DNA of 64,000 bases from Puccinellia tenuiflora (Eukaryota; Streptophyta; Magnoliopsida; Poales; Poaceae): positions 112,765 through 176,764 of the forward strand of contig QRDG01001350.1 in the NCBI GenBank assembly GCA_012064385.1, given 5' to 3'. The position numbers and the translations under genes were made by a program. This document shows, one piece after another, positions 20,651-30,973 of the stretch. Positions within the stretch are counted from its first letter, which is position 1. Every line of letters begins with the position of its first letter. The notes below the pieces were generated by a model. The model saw nothing but the letters and a program-made list of their open reading frames with translations. It ran no database searches and was not told where the DNA came from.

Positions 20651-20664
20651 GTTCTGATACCAAT
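20651..20664 (-). promoter_or_regulatory. Cassandra primer binding site
   Basis: Minus-strand ATTGGTATCAGAAC directly after the right LTR, matching the initiator tRNA-Met 3' end. Confidence 0.85.
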
Positions 20665-20712
20665 TGTAACACCCCGGCCACTCCCGGACCGGCGCCTGTT
20701 ACGCCTAGCAGT

Positions 20713-20802
20713 TCGGGAAGAACTTCCCGGTCGGTCACCCATCCTCAAATTGCTCCGGGCCAAGCACGCTTAACCTCGGAGTTCTTTGTGAATGAGCTTC
20801 CG
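20713..20802 (-). repeat. 5S rRNA-derived segment in the right Cassandra LTR
   Basis: Same 5S-like text as in the left LTR, with one base more in the ggagttcttt run. The right LTR is 74 bp shorter overall because the stretch between gttacgcct and the 5S-like part is missing. Confidence 0.9.
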
Positions 20803-21011
20803 GAAAAGAAGTTGCAACTTGTTGGTATGAGTATCCTATCAATCCTATTGAGCCCTGAGGCAGGATCTCACAGCGAGGCTCAAGCCGCTTAAACGCACAG
20901 AAACTCAATGCAGTGTGGCAACCGTATGTGACACGATTAGCGGGAGGTGGATCGATCCAATTCCAACCCGTGCGCGTCGTGACGTGGGTTGGATCAAGAG
21001 TCCCACGTGCA

Positions 21012-23287
21012 ACCCGTCGCAATAAACACCGCCGTAAATTTTTTACTCATTCCGGATCGTTCTCCCCTTCTCCCGTTCTCTCGAAATAGGCGAAAGGGAG
21101 GCGACAACAGTCCCACCGCTCTCCGCCGGCGAGCCTAGGGGTTCTCCTCTCCTCCGGCGGCCGCTCCAGCGGCGGGAGGGGAGGGGGACCCCGGTGTCTC
21201 GTTCCTGGCGTGTAGATAGGCTAGGGTTAGGTTTCCTGGAGGGCGTCGTTTTCTTGGTGGCGGCAGCATTTCTCAGTGGAATAAAGGTGCTCCAGATCCA
21301 GCCCCAACTCGACTGGTTCGAGGGATTTGAGAGTGTGGTCTCGCGTCGATCTGTCTGGTTGGCGTGCTTTCGTTCCCATGGGGTCGTCGGTGAGGCAGCG
21401 GCGGCGACGACCATTGGGGATTTTGTTCTCAGTTCTGTCCCCGTCTCGGTGGCGCTTCCTCCGGCGCTGTCGGTGAGCTTGGAGATCTTGTACAGGAGTG
21501 GTGTTCCTGGGCGAAGACGGTGGTCGAGGCTTGGGCAGGTGGCCTGAAGGTGGTGGATCCGGTGGTCTTCTCCGACTTGGTCGTGGTGAAGGGCGGGATC
21601 CGGGATCTGAGTTCCAGCACGGGGATGATCCCCGGTCGATGAGCCACAGCGTCAAAGGATTTGCTGCTTGCGGCAATCTTCTCCATCGACTCAGAAAGCC
21701 AACGACGGCGAGCGTGCAGCCTCAGCTCCGGCGATGGTGGCAAGAGATGGATGCAGAGCACCTGGGTTCTTTTTTGTTTTCTGCCTTGTTTGGGGTGTTT
21801 TCTGCAAAGTTGCCTAGACACGTTTTCTCTTCGGGGGCTGCTACACAGTGCGCGGGCACTGTTTAGTCTTACGCGGTGCCCCACCCAAAAATAGAAAAAG
21901 AAATAGGTCCGCCTCTGCCCGTTCCGTAAAAGGAAAGTACTGGTCCCCCATGTTCTATCACCCAGCGCGCACCAGCAAAGGAACCCAGTCTTCTCTTCCC
22001 ACACCTTTCTTGCCTCTCTTCGTCCTGCTTCTCTTCCCCAGTCCGGCACCATTGCTAGTTCATAGCAGGAAAAAAAAGGAGTTCTCCATATCGTAGAAAA
22101 TGATAAAGCAAAAAATTACATCCCGGGAAACAAAACAAACACCAAAGTTACATCCAGTTGCAAAAAGAGTTACATCCAGCAACATAAAAAAGTTATATAA
22201 AGTGGACATCCATAAACTCAATTCAAGAATTGCATCCAATGAAATACATCCAAGAACTCAATTCAACAACATAAAGTTACATCCCGGGAAACAAAACAAA
22301 CACCAAAGTTACATCCAGTTGCAAAAAGAGTTACATCCAGCAACATAAAAAAGTTATATAAAGTGGACATCCATAAACTCAATTCAAGAATTGCATCCAA
22401 TGAAAAATACATCCAAGAACTCAATTCAACAACATAAAGTTACATCGTGTTGCAAAAATGCAAACAAAAATTACATCCTGATGGATACCTAGATTAGCAC
22501 AAAAGGATAGCCAAAAAATACATCTAGAACAAACTAAAAAACAAATAAACTACATCTAGATGAACTCGTCAGAATAGAAGATCCGCGGAAAAGGATAGCG
22601 AGAGCGGCTACAATCACCAAAAATCACCCACGATTCAATGGCGTAGGTCGAGGAGCAGGACAGGCCGCCGGCTACGATGCGATTTGTGTGGTGTGTGCGC
22701 TTCACCGGATGCGTCCCCTCATACACGACCTCCAACAAGACGCTCTCCGCATCAGAGCAAACCGGCGGCGCCGCGGCGCGCGAAGACGGCGTGTAGGAAG
22801 GGGACCCGGACGGAGGGCATGTAGCGGTGAAATAGCAAGACGGCGACGCGCGCGTCGACGAGAAAGCAACGTCGGGCTAGCAAACGTCGGTGGCGAGGTT
22901 GTTAGAGAGGCGGCGGAGGGCCTACGCGTGCGCGTACGCCGACGAATCCCCGGTGGTGGAGGTGGAGGTAGAGGTGGCGGTGGAAGAGCAGGAGGTGCAG
23001 GGGCCGGCACGGGAGGGCGCTTGCCATGGTGGCGGCGGAGCAAGGAGAAGCGTCGGGGGAAGGAAGTGGATAAGGATTGAGTGGAGGTCAGCCGGTCACC
23101 GTATCATGACTTGGATGGATCCAATCAGACGGTGCAGCTTTGTGCGCACCCGGTAAGACAACAGAGTGGCCCCGCACGAAATAGATTTTGCGTTTCTCTC
23201 CCGATGTTTCTCTTAGGTTCTGCGTGTGTTGTACTCAGTTGTAAGTTGCTTATGTTATGAATACGTAGTATTTTCTCAAAAAAAAAA
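21012..23287 (+). mobile_element. Poly-A retroposon of unknown type with a 16-bp TSD
   Basis: Flanked by aagagtcccacgtgca at 20996-21011 and at 23288-23303, with a poly-A tract at 23278-23289 right before the second copy. That is the signature of target-primed reverse transcription (LINE, SINE or processed transcript). The left 850 bp are GC-rich and gene-leader-like (ctagggttaggtttc); the centre has a 161-bp tandem repeat; the right part is GC-rich again. I see no reverse transcriptase or endonuclease, so it is not an autonomous LINE. It may be a processed or chimeric transcript moved by LINE machinery. Confidence 0.8.
22116..22445. repeat. 161-bp direct repeat, two copies, inside the retroposon
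   Basis: The text ttacatcccgggaaac occurs at 22116 and 22277 with near-identical sequence between. Each unit has several ttacatcc/acatccag words, so it is itself made of short diverged repeats. Confidence 0.9.
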
Positions 23288-23303
23288 AAGAGTCCCACGT
23301 GCA

Positions 23304-23825
23304 CGCGCGGCGGCATGGGCAATCACGCGGCGGAGTAGGTACTGTGCACGCAGGGAGGCCGCTGCCGGTGCATGCCCGCGCGGATGGATCATCGGCTTTG
23401 GAGCGGAGGGAGCATTAGGGCAATGTCGTGTGATTACGCAGGAGTGAGTATTGGATGCCTTGTTGATGGTCGGTGTGTCCGTAAAAAGAAATGAACGAGA
23501 GGTGGTCTCGTGAATACTCTGACAACGCGCTCTGGCTGGCTGGCTGGTCATCCATCAATGGTACTCTACTCTACTAGCAGGAAGATTACATGGTACTACG
23601 CGTTTAATTAATTCCACGCATTTAGGGGGTGTGACCTAGAGACAGCGGGTCAAAAAAGATCCATAGATGACGCGCATTCTCCAGGCATAATTAAAGTAGA
23701 ACCTCACGGGATGTTTGTCGCCATCCGGCCTCTCGAGGTCACCGGACCCACTTCCCATGCATGTTACAGCTCCAACACGGTCCGGCCTAAAAGCAAGTCA
23801 AACGGACCTCACGAACCAACGCAAT
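23304..23825. other. Host sequence, no gene seen
   Basis: Continues the low-copy-looking sequence that flanks the retroposon. No coding region, RNA gene or complete transposon ends could be supported. Confidence 0.4.
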
Positions 23826-24066
23826 GTACTTCTAGAATTTGTCTTAAGTTAAGTTTTCTCCAACTTTAACCAATTTTATAAAAATTAGTATCAACATATA
23901 TGATATGAATTCATTATATTATGAAACTACATTTCAAAACCGATCTAGTGATACTAATTTAGTGTCATAAATATTGTTACGTTTCTCTACAAATTTTGTC
24001 AAAGTTTAAAAAGTTTGACTCAAGACAAGAGCTAGAAGTACACTTATTTAAGTAGGGACGAGTATA
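23826..24066. mobile_element. Decayed Stowaway-like MITE
   Basis: AT-rich, with inner words typical of Triticeae Stowaway elements: gaatttgtcttaagtt near the left, aaaagtttgactcaagac near the right, and a right end cacttatttaagtagggac. The terminal ctccctccg-type repeats are mutated and no clean TA duplication can be shown. Confidence 0.5.
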
Positions 24067-24753
24067 TGGGGTTGAAAATGGGGCGGTTCGGATATCCGGA
24101 TGACTCGGCCGCCGCTTCAGCCCGGTCTAGGATGACCCACTTCAACCCAACACAAGCGGGTACCCTACATCATCTTCACCCCGATCAAACCCTAGCCTTA
24201 TTCTCGACTATGCCACTCCATTTCACTCCCGTCCCCTCCTGTTCCCGTCCTCTCGCCTCCGCTCCACCATATGGCGGGTTCTAGCCGTACTGATACCTCA
24301 CACCATCTTCACCCGGATTAAACATTAGCCTCATTCTCGACCACGTCGCTCATTTCACTCCCATCCCCTCATGTTCACGTTCTCTCACCTCCACTCCACT
24401 CCATGGCCGGTTCCGGAAGCAGATCGGGGCCGGAAACTTAGGAAGACTAGGATGGGCTCGCTGTGGAGTATTCAAACCCGTGTTTTGATCAAATGTCGGA
24501 CCCAAATCCGAAGGATAGACGGAATTTCTACTAAATCCATGAATATGAGTTACTGGTTTTCCACGAGTGTATGGATCCTATTTGTGAACCAAAGGGCTCA
24601 TAGTTTTGGGATAAATGCACGAATTTATCGTGAACGCAAGAACTTTGTGGAGACGCACCGAATCCACATACCATCGTGATGAGGGCTCTACCATAGATGT
24701 GTTGTAATTCCGCACTAGAAGTTTTGTGGTTGTTGTGCACAAGAGCAAAGTTT
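24067..24753. repeat. Host stretch with a diverged 132-bp duplication
   Basis: Segments starting near 24163 and 24295 share the order catcttcacc, ttctcgac, atttcactccc, cctc.tgttc.cg, ctcacctcc/ctcgcctcc and end in a ggcgggttc/ggccggttc word. No gene is supported in this stretch. Confidence 0.6.
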
Positions 24754-24762
24754 AAGTTTTAC

Positions 24763-25067
24763 GGGAGGGGCGTTTTGGCACCCGGGTGCACCTGCACCCG
24801 GTATGCTTTTTAAAATTTTAAAAAATATGAAAATGCTTCGAAAAAATCTGAAAAATTTTGGACACAAACACTTTTTGATCAGAAATTTGTCTTTTTTACA
24901 CAGAGTAGAAAAATTGTTATTTTCTGTCGAAATTTTTCACGAGTGTTCGTTACTTGCGTATGTTTGTGTCCAATTTTTTTCAGATTTTTTTGAAATATTT
25001 TCATATTTTTAAAAATTCGAAAAGCATACCGGGTGCAGGTACACCCGGGTGTCAAAGTGGATTTCCG
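24763..25067. mobile_element. Mutator-type MITE with 9-bp TSD
   Basis: AAGTTTTAC stands at 24754-24762 and 25068-25076. Between them are long inverted ends (gcacccgggtgcacctgcac on the left, gtgcaggtacacccgggtgt on the right) and AT-rich arms that also pair (aaatatgaaaat with attttcatattt). Length is 305 bp and there is no coding capacity. The 9-bp TSD points to Mutator. Confidence 0.88.
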
Positions 25068-25076
25068 AAGTTTTAC

Positions 25077-26317
25077 CTACTTCAATTTATTGTTTGCTTC
25101 TCTTTTATTTCATTATGTTGAGCGATTCTTACTTGCTAGATGGAGTTGGCCGCCACTTTGCGTCATCACCTTTGCGCAAATTGAATATCACGCCTCGGAA
25201 ATGATAAGGAAAAGGGCAAGACAAAGCGACAATCCGGTTATACAAGGAGATGAATAAGCGTAACAAAACGGACGACTGATTCATCCGTGTACTAAATTGT
25301 TGAACATACAGTTCATTTATGTTAACCTTGGATTGTTAAATTGGTGACGATGAATTGATTTCATGCTATATGATTTACCTGCATTTTGTTCATGAACATT
25401 AGAGTTTAGATATGAGTGGTGTGGTTGATCGGGCGGACAAATGGGAGGTGGCCGGCTAATGTCCTCGGACACATCCACACTTATGTGGACATATAAAGAT
25501 CAAATTTGCCTGGTACAGTTGGAAATGCACTAATCACCTGTACACTAGGTCGAGTTTAAACTAAGCATACCCTGATTCGTGCAATCGTGGTCCGATCACC
25601 CCTGTTTATTATTGCTCCACTTAGAAGTGAGCAGTATCTTCTGTAGGTAGAGTTTAAACACTTAGCATAGCCTGACTCGTCCTTCTCTGAACTTTGCCTG
25701 CAGGTCAGTTATCTTTCTTTCTCTGAACAAAGGGTTATGAGCTGGGTGTCCTGAACTGCCAACCATCAACATTCAGCAGTTATTACTACAGTGTAGAGCC
25801 CACACAAACGAGAACAATGAAGTTTAAAAATCATATCGATGCATCCTTTTTCTTTCCTTTTGATGTTTCTTTTGTTCTTTCCTGCTCATGATGAGTGAAG
25901 ATCCGTGACGATTCCGTGTGATCTCGATCCGGTTTCCACACATGGAAGATGCCCAAATTAATCCAGGCAGGTCCAATCGAAACCCAATTGGGCATCTGGT
26001 CCGGACACGGGACACTGTCGTTTCAACTTTCCTGATTGAAGTGGACTAGATGATCCTTCTTCTTTTAGGTAAAAAGAGGTATATTGTCATGTGCTGCTAT
26101 TCGGATGACGGTGCTGAAAGGAAAAGAAGATCAAAGCGAATGCAGGAAGAATCTAAAGCATACTTCCTTGCCCCCCCCAGCCCGCTCCACAGAGTTTAGA
26201 CATTCTGGGCCGTTCTTTAGACGTTGAAACGTATCCTGGCCGTCCATTTTTTCGAGCTGTGGCAGGGGTCGTGATTTCGTCGAACTTCAGGGGCAAAATC
26301 GTCATTTCACGTCTGTG
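25077..26317. other. Host sequence, no gene seen
   Basis: No supported coding region or transposon ends. A short phrase around gagtttaaac...ttagcatagcctga occurs twice (near 25551 and 25651), suggesting a small old duplication. Confidence 0.4.
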
Positions 26318-26352
26318 CTATATAAGCTGCGCCCCACGCGTTAGAAAACCCT
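26318..26352 (+). promoter_or_regulatory. Core promoter: TATA box and telo-box
   Basis: ctatataag at 26318-26326 is followed about 20 bases later by gaaaaccctaag, which contains the telo-box AAACCCTA. This pairing at the start of a pyrimidine-rich leader is typical of plant translation-related and snoRNA host genes. Confidence 0.6.
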
Positions 26353-29300
26353 AAGCCGCCGATCCCCGCGTCGTCTCTCCTCCCCCGATCCCCTTCTCCT
26401 CTCCTCTGTCTCCTCATCGCAGCCACGCCGTGGCGGAGGATGCTTCGTCGTCGGGTACGGCTACAGCGTCGCCAAGGGCTCCATGGTCGTCTGGCTGGGG
26501 CGCTTATGCCCTTGCAGTTCCCCTTATCTTTCCTCTCCGCACAGATCGGCCTCGCATCGTCCTCCTCTGTTTAGATCTGGATCTCGCTCGCTGCCGTCTC
26601 CTCCGCTCCCACTGCTGTTCCCACAACCGAATCGGTAGTCGTCAGCACTGTCGCCGTGCCCGCCGTTGAGCCACCACGGTCAGGACCGATGGCGTCGCAG
26701 GGTTCCGTTGAGCCACAAAGGTATGCTGCGGTTGGATGCTCCCCTTTTGTGTTCTGCCTATTCTTATGTTCGATCCAACTAACTGAGAGAGGTCGTGGCC
26801 TTCTTTTCTATGGAGCAGGATTTGTTCTCCCCGACCCCCAAGCTTGCCAGCGCTGTCATCCTTGGCGTTGAGGAGCATCCATCCCCGCCCTCTCTTTGCC
26901 TTGCGCAGCAGCCGGACGAACTGTGCCCCCTCCAGTACCGCCCCTCTTTTTTGCGGCGGAAAATGGAGGACTGCCATGGCGGCTGCTGGCTCTCCTCCCC
27001 ATCGCCAGCCAGCTCTCCGATGCGCCCTCCACCGCAGCCGAACCTCCCAGCCTCAGATCTGGTCGACCTTGCTGCAGTTAGCCTCTCGCAGGTACCCACA
27101 CCCTTTTCCCGATTTGCGTCCTTCTCTTCCACTCATCCCTCTTTTGATTTAATCCCTAGAACTTCTCATCTTTGTTTCTGCAGATTGTTCGTTGCTTTGC
27201 CTATAAAGTGTTTGATGAAAATCCAAGCAGCTTGGGAAGTAATCTCCAATTAACAATAACAGGTCATTTTCTCCGTGTAGTTGTTTGTGATTTGCAATTC
27301 TTATTTTATGTTTGCTGACTGTAACCATCTATTGGTGTATCTGCAATCTTCATGCTCTTCGCAATGCCCACTCTTCCATTCCTTCTATTGTGTAATTTGA
27401 TTGTCTTTTTGTTAGGATATAGGCCCAGACTGGTGACCATATGTTAGGTGTCCAGTATGACAACTGCTCACTTATGTTTTACAATGGTTCAACACATGCT
27501 GACTAGGCCTATGGTTTTGCAGCGCTGAGATGAGGTGCGGCTTGCCTCCTCCAAACTAGCTACTTCCTTCTCCAAGGTTGCTACTGTTTTCCCAAGCAAC
27601 GACCAGGTGAGCACCCCAGTTTGCAGTTTTTTCTTCACATCTTGCAGCAGCGAAGTGACTGTCCAGGATATCTTTAATTTTGACATCCTTTGGAATAAAA
27701 TCTGAAGTTTTTTTGTTTGGTGTGGTGAACTAATCATTTCAATAATCTGAGGTTTTAGTGGTTGTCTAATGTGTTGTATGTGTGCTCCCATCCGCCGTTG
27801 GCCCTTTGGATACTCCACATGTTTGGGAATCCAATGAATTTATTTTGGGATGCCATATATATCTTAGGTTATGCTTGAGCTTCATTACTGAGCTGAATAC
27901 GTCCTCTATTTGATTTCTTTGTACGACTTATTGTGGCCATAGCTAGAAGATAGCAAAATCTTAATGATTCATAAGTATGCAAAATTACAAATTTAGATCT
28001 TCAATAATGAAGCAGGTATATGTTGGCATGTTATTTTATACAAAAAATCTTTAATACCCTTGTGCAGTATCAAAGACATTTGATCGACTTAAGTTGTGCG
28101 CAAAGCTTTATCCCAAAAAAAATTCGGTTTGGCTACTTGATTTTAATCTCCTCACCTCATTCTGCTTACCGGTGATTGTTTATTGAACTAGAAATAAATG
28201 GGATGTCCAGCTTTTGATCAGAAAAATATATTCGCTTCCCTTTTGACCTGTCTCTAATTTTTACATGTATTAGATCCAATAAATTATATCTGTGGTAAAA
28301 ACTTGCACCTTATTTAAGCGAGCCATTTCTGTATGGCTTCTCATATTTCTTTGTATTTGTAGAAGCTGGACATGGGAGGTGGCGACAATGCAAACAAAGA
28401 TTGATTATGTTGTCTTCTCTAGGATATATTTGGAAGGGTGTGCCTTTCCAGGCTTCATAATGCAGGCCTGCTATTAGATTAGTGCTTTCCTAATATTATT
28501 CAGAATGAACATCCTTATTAAGGCCTTCATGGGGAAGGTACTGAATAACTCTCTTAATTAACATTACAGTTTAGCCCTTTAGCTGAATTCATATTTTCGG
28601 TTTTATAGCTAGGTTGATACTTAGTGTGAGAAATAACTGTTTTGTTGAAGTACATGGCATTGTATATTTGTTATCCCCCGGGTGCAATACCTAGATGTTG
28701 CTAGATCAGGACATCAAAGATTCGGGCGACATTGTCCGTACTGACATATAATTATCGTAGATTCCTAACTCTACTTATGTACTACTTAAAACCTATTTTT
28801 TTGTCGATGGATCGTTTAAGGAATTGCACATTTCCTTTTTCTGTGTTTTCTACTTTCCGGGTATATGTCTTTCATTTTCCCTGTTTCAATACAGAGTATT
28901 CTTTATAGTATAGGGAATTAAAAAAAAAATCATTTGCCACTGAAACTTTTATTCTCCTATTCCAGAAATTAATTGAGTATGAAGCAAATAATGTGATCTT
29001 GGCCCCTAGAGCCCTAATATGTTCTTTCATGTCTTTTTGGGTTCTTACTGAATAGACACATGTAAGGTGATGTTGGCCCCTAGAGCCCTAATATGTTCTT
29101 TCAATACCTGTAGTTGCTTCATTACCATTGATTAATTGTTACTCGTGATTTCGTTGCTGCCACCTCACCTGAAGAACTCCCTCGATGATAAAATTATCTA
29201 CAATAGTGATGGTCGGCTCTCTGAAGATTATCTGTACCAGTAGGCCATCACACTGATGCATCTCGGTTTGACTACCAAACCTACTGTCTGTTCGGCTATT

Positions 29301-29400
29301 CCGATGTTATGTATTTGTCGTGCCATAGTGCCTAAAGCACTGTAATTTTTTTGGCCTACAAGGTAACCAGCTGACTACCATGTTTGTATGTGTTGCCTCT
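26340..29400 (+). pseudogene. Unassigned gene-like locus or gene fragment
   Basis: Downstream of the TATA box there is a CT-rich leader (26340-26430) and then exon-like GC-rich blocks up to 27260, separated by GT...AG borders. A possible start is the ATG at 26689 with a donor at about 26721. Possible further exons are 26818-27090 and 27183-27260, and the second can be read as IVRCFAYKVFDENPSSLGS. From 27260 on, the sequence is AT-rich and intron-like, with no clear exon. I do not recognise the product and no continuous frame is convincing. It could be a decayed gene, a captured gene fragment, or a non-coding host transcript. Confidence 0.35.
28994..29104. repeat. 36-bp direct repeat, two copies
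   Basis: Text running from tgat to gttctttca with ggcccctagagccctaat in the middle occurs at 28994 and again at 29068, about 74 bp apart, inside the intron-like part of the gene-like locus. Confidence 0.85.
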
Positions 29401-29694
29401 GGTACTGACTCCCCACCTTATGTTTGAACTACTGCTACTTTGTTTCCAAGTGGACCACTACCTGTTATATGATTTATGTGCCTTCCTTTTTAATCTCAAT
29501 TGGTTCTCTGTACTTGATATAATGGAGTCTTAGATTCATGAGACTACTTTGGTTTCATAGACATATTCATGTTATTTTTTGTGATGCGATTATTTGTGTT
29601 TCTTAAATATTCTGCGAGTTATTGCTTTATTTATTGACGAAAATTATCTATCCGATTGACTGATGTGTACAATACTTGCAAACTATGGGCTAAA

Positions 29695-29745
29695 CAGTTT
29701 CAGAATCAACAGTCGGCGGCTCGGCACGCGGCAAGCCTTGCTTTC
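29695..29745 (+). other. Hairpin ending in CTAG, possible Helitron 3' end
   Basis: After agaatcaacag there is a GC-rich hairpin-like tract (gcacgcggcaagccttgc) followed by tttctag. A hairpin close to a CTRR end is how Helitrons finish. A related tract is at 30085-30130. No matching 5' TC end was found, so this is tentative. Confidence 0.3.
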
Positions 29746-30084
29746 TAGATGTCACTTTCATAAAGCCATCTTATGTTATGTCAGTGTGGTGTGAATTTCT
29801 ATATTACTTTCCCTTTTTGATTCACCATTGCTCTGATCCTTCTATTTCTTAAGATTTTGATTGTATCATGTGGTGATTGTTGATTTCATACAATCCTTAA
29901 AATATGCTTTCAAATCTATAGACATGTGATCACCTTTCTGATCTCTGTGCACAAACCAAATATGGAACAACCCCGAGCAACAACTTCTTAGCATGACACA
30001 TATTACCATCCTGTTTTGCTTATACATATGGATATAAAGCATATTTAATAATCTGTATAAAATGTGACAACCACGGGTAAAAAA

Positions 30085-30130
30085 TTAAAAGAATCAACAA
30101 GGGCCGCGCGGCAAGCCGCGCTTTTCGAAT
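30085..30130 (+). other. Perfect short hairpin related to the one at 29695
   Basis: agaatcaacaa is followed by the stem gcgcgg, loop caag, and stem ccgcgc. It shares the leading words and the gcggcaagcc core with the hairpin 390 bp upstream but has no CTAG directly after it. Confidence 0.4.
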
Positions 30131-30316
30131 CTATAAAGTAAAGAAACACACACTAGTGGAGCTTCTCTGATGGATGTTTCGTCAAAAGAAACACCGAATC
30201 CCTTTTCAGTGCAGCGAGAAGGGGATGCTAATGCTAGGTTAGGGCTGCAGCATGAATTGGGACAGGAATGGAGTCGATCAGATCGCATCATCTGTTTAGG
30301 CGGATCAGACCGGCTT
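30131..30316. other. Host sequence at the 3' side of the LINE
   Basis: Nothing recognised. It abuts the poly-T tract of the minus-strand LINE, so its last bases should be repeated as a TSD at the LINE's 5' end, which lies past the second CACTA. Confidence 0.4.
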
Positions 30317-30609
30317 TTTTTTTTTTTGAGACTCACACACCTTTATTCATATAGAAATAGCGGTTACAGGAATGTTTAACCCAGCTGGTGGTTCTAGAAA
30401 CCACACATGTCTCCCCCCTGGCAAGGACGAAGCAAACCTTGCCAGGCAATGAGCTTCTACATTAGTCTCCCTTCGTTCATGGTGAAAGAAGGTCAGCCCC
30501 CTTTGTCTACTCCTCTCCTTAATCTCTAAGAGAATACTACCATAGATACCTCGGTAATCATCATGGAGCCCCTTTACCACCTGGAGGCAGTCCTAAGCCA
30601 CATGTATAG
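30317..30609 (-). mobile_element. LINE, 3' fragment with poly-A tail
   Basis: Poly-T at 30317-30329 is the poly-A tail on the minus strand. Upstream of it, on the minus strand, lies the end of an RNase H-like domain. The element is interrupted at 30605-30609 (TATAG) by a copia insertion and resumes at 49559. Confidence 0.9.
30347..30604 (-). pseudogene. LINE RNase H-like (RVT_3) domain, C-terminal half
   Basis: Reads as the tail of the RVT_3 domain common in plant LINE-derived proteins: VVKGLHDDYRGIYGSIL, then HHERRETNVEAHCLARFA, ending at the stop at 30347. A TAG at 30595-30593 lies in the same frame just inside the break point. The N-terminal half of this domain is at about 49570-49800, on the other side of the copia element. 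The broken gene cannot act. Confidence 0.85.
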
Positions 30610-30948
30610 TGTCAGTTCTCTCTCTGAAACTCAACGCTAGAACACAGAGGAAGAACACAAGAGTTTTTGGTGCCGTGTACTGATGTACGGCTTTTCCGTT
30701 TTTCTCTTCCTTTATTCAGTCGTGGAAACAAAGCATGCCGTGATTTGCACCATGCTCCCTACAGGTTCGTGCCATCCCACGATCCGGAACGAGCTCACAG
30801 CGATCCTAAAGACTCGGACGTGAACGCACAGATCGCGCCATCGTCCAACTGAAACTCTGAAACTGTCTAACACCTGAAACCTAAAGGTGTTCGACACTAG
30901 ACACTGAAAAACTGAACCTAAACAGACGACATGATTACAGAAACAACA
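30610..30948 (-). repeat. 3' LTR of the copia element
   Basis: 339 bp. It holds an extra stretch, tgaaactctgaaactgtct and on, that the other LTR lacks. The polypurine tract follows at once on the plus-strand right side. Confidence 0.95.
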
Positions 30949-30973
30949 AATCTCCCCCTAATCTTGTCGTCAT

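Larger units (their letters stand above)
20219..20872 (-). mobile_element. Cassandra TRIM retrotransposon with 5S rRNA-derived LTRs, TSD GCGAG
   Basis: Two LTRs (20219-20500 and 20665-20872) start TGTAACACCCCGG and end GATCTCACA. GCGAG flanks both ends (20214-20218, 20873-20877). A tRNA-Met primer site on the minus strand touches the right LTR and a polypurine tract (AAGGGGGGAAGGA) touches the left LTR, so the element reads right to left. There is no coding capacity. Each LTR holds a 5S rRNA-like segment, the hallmark of Cassandra. Confidence 0.95.

Noticed and set aside
22688..23080. Glycine/arginine-rich frame in the retroposon
   Set aside because: GC-rich low-complexity sequence open on both strands, with no domain or conserved start.
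29180..29225. Possible C/D snoRNA with gatgata and ctctctga
   Set aside because: The C-box lacks its first T and the boxes are too close for a normal C/D snoRNA; no flanking inverted stem.
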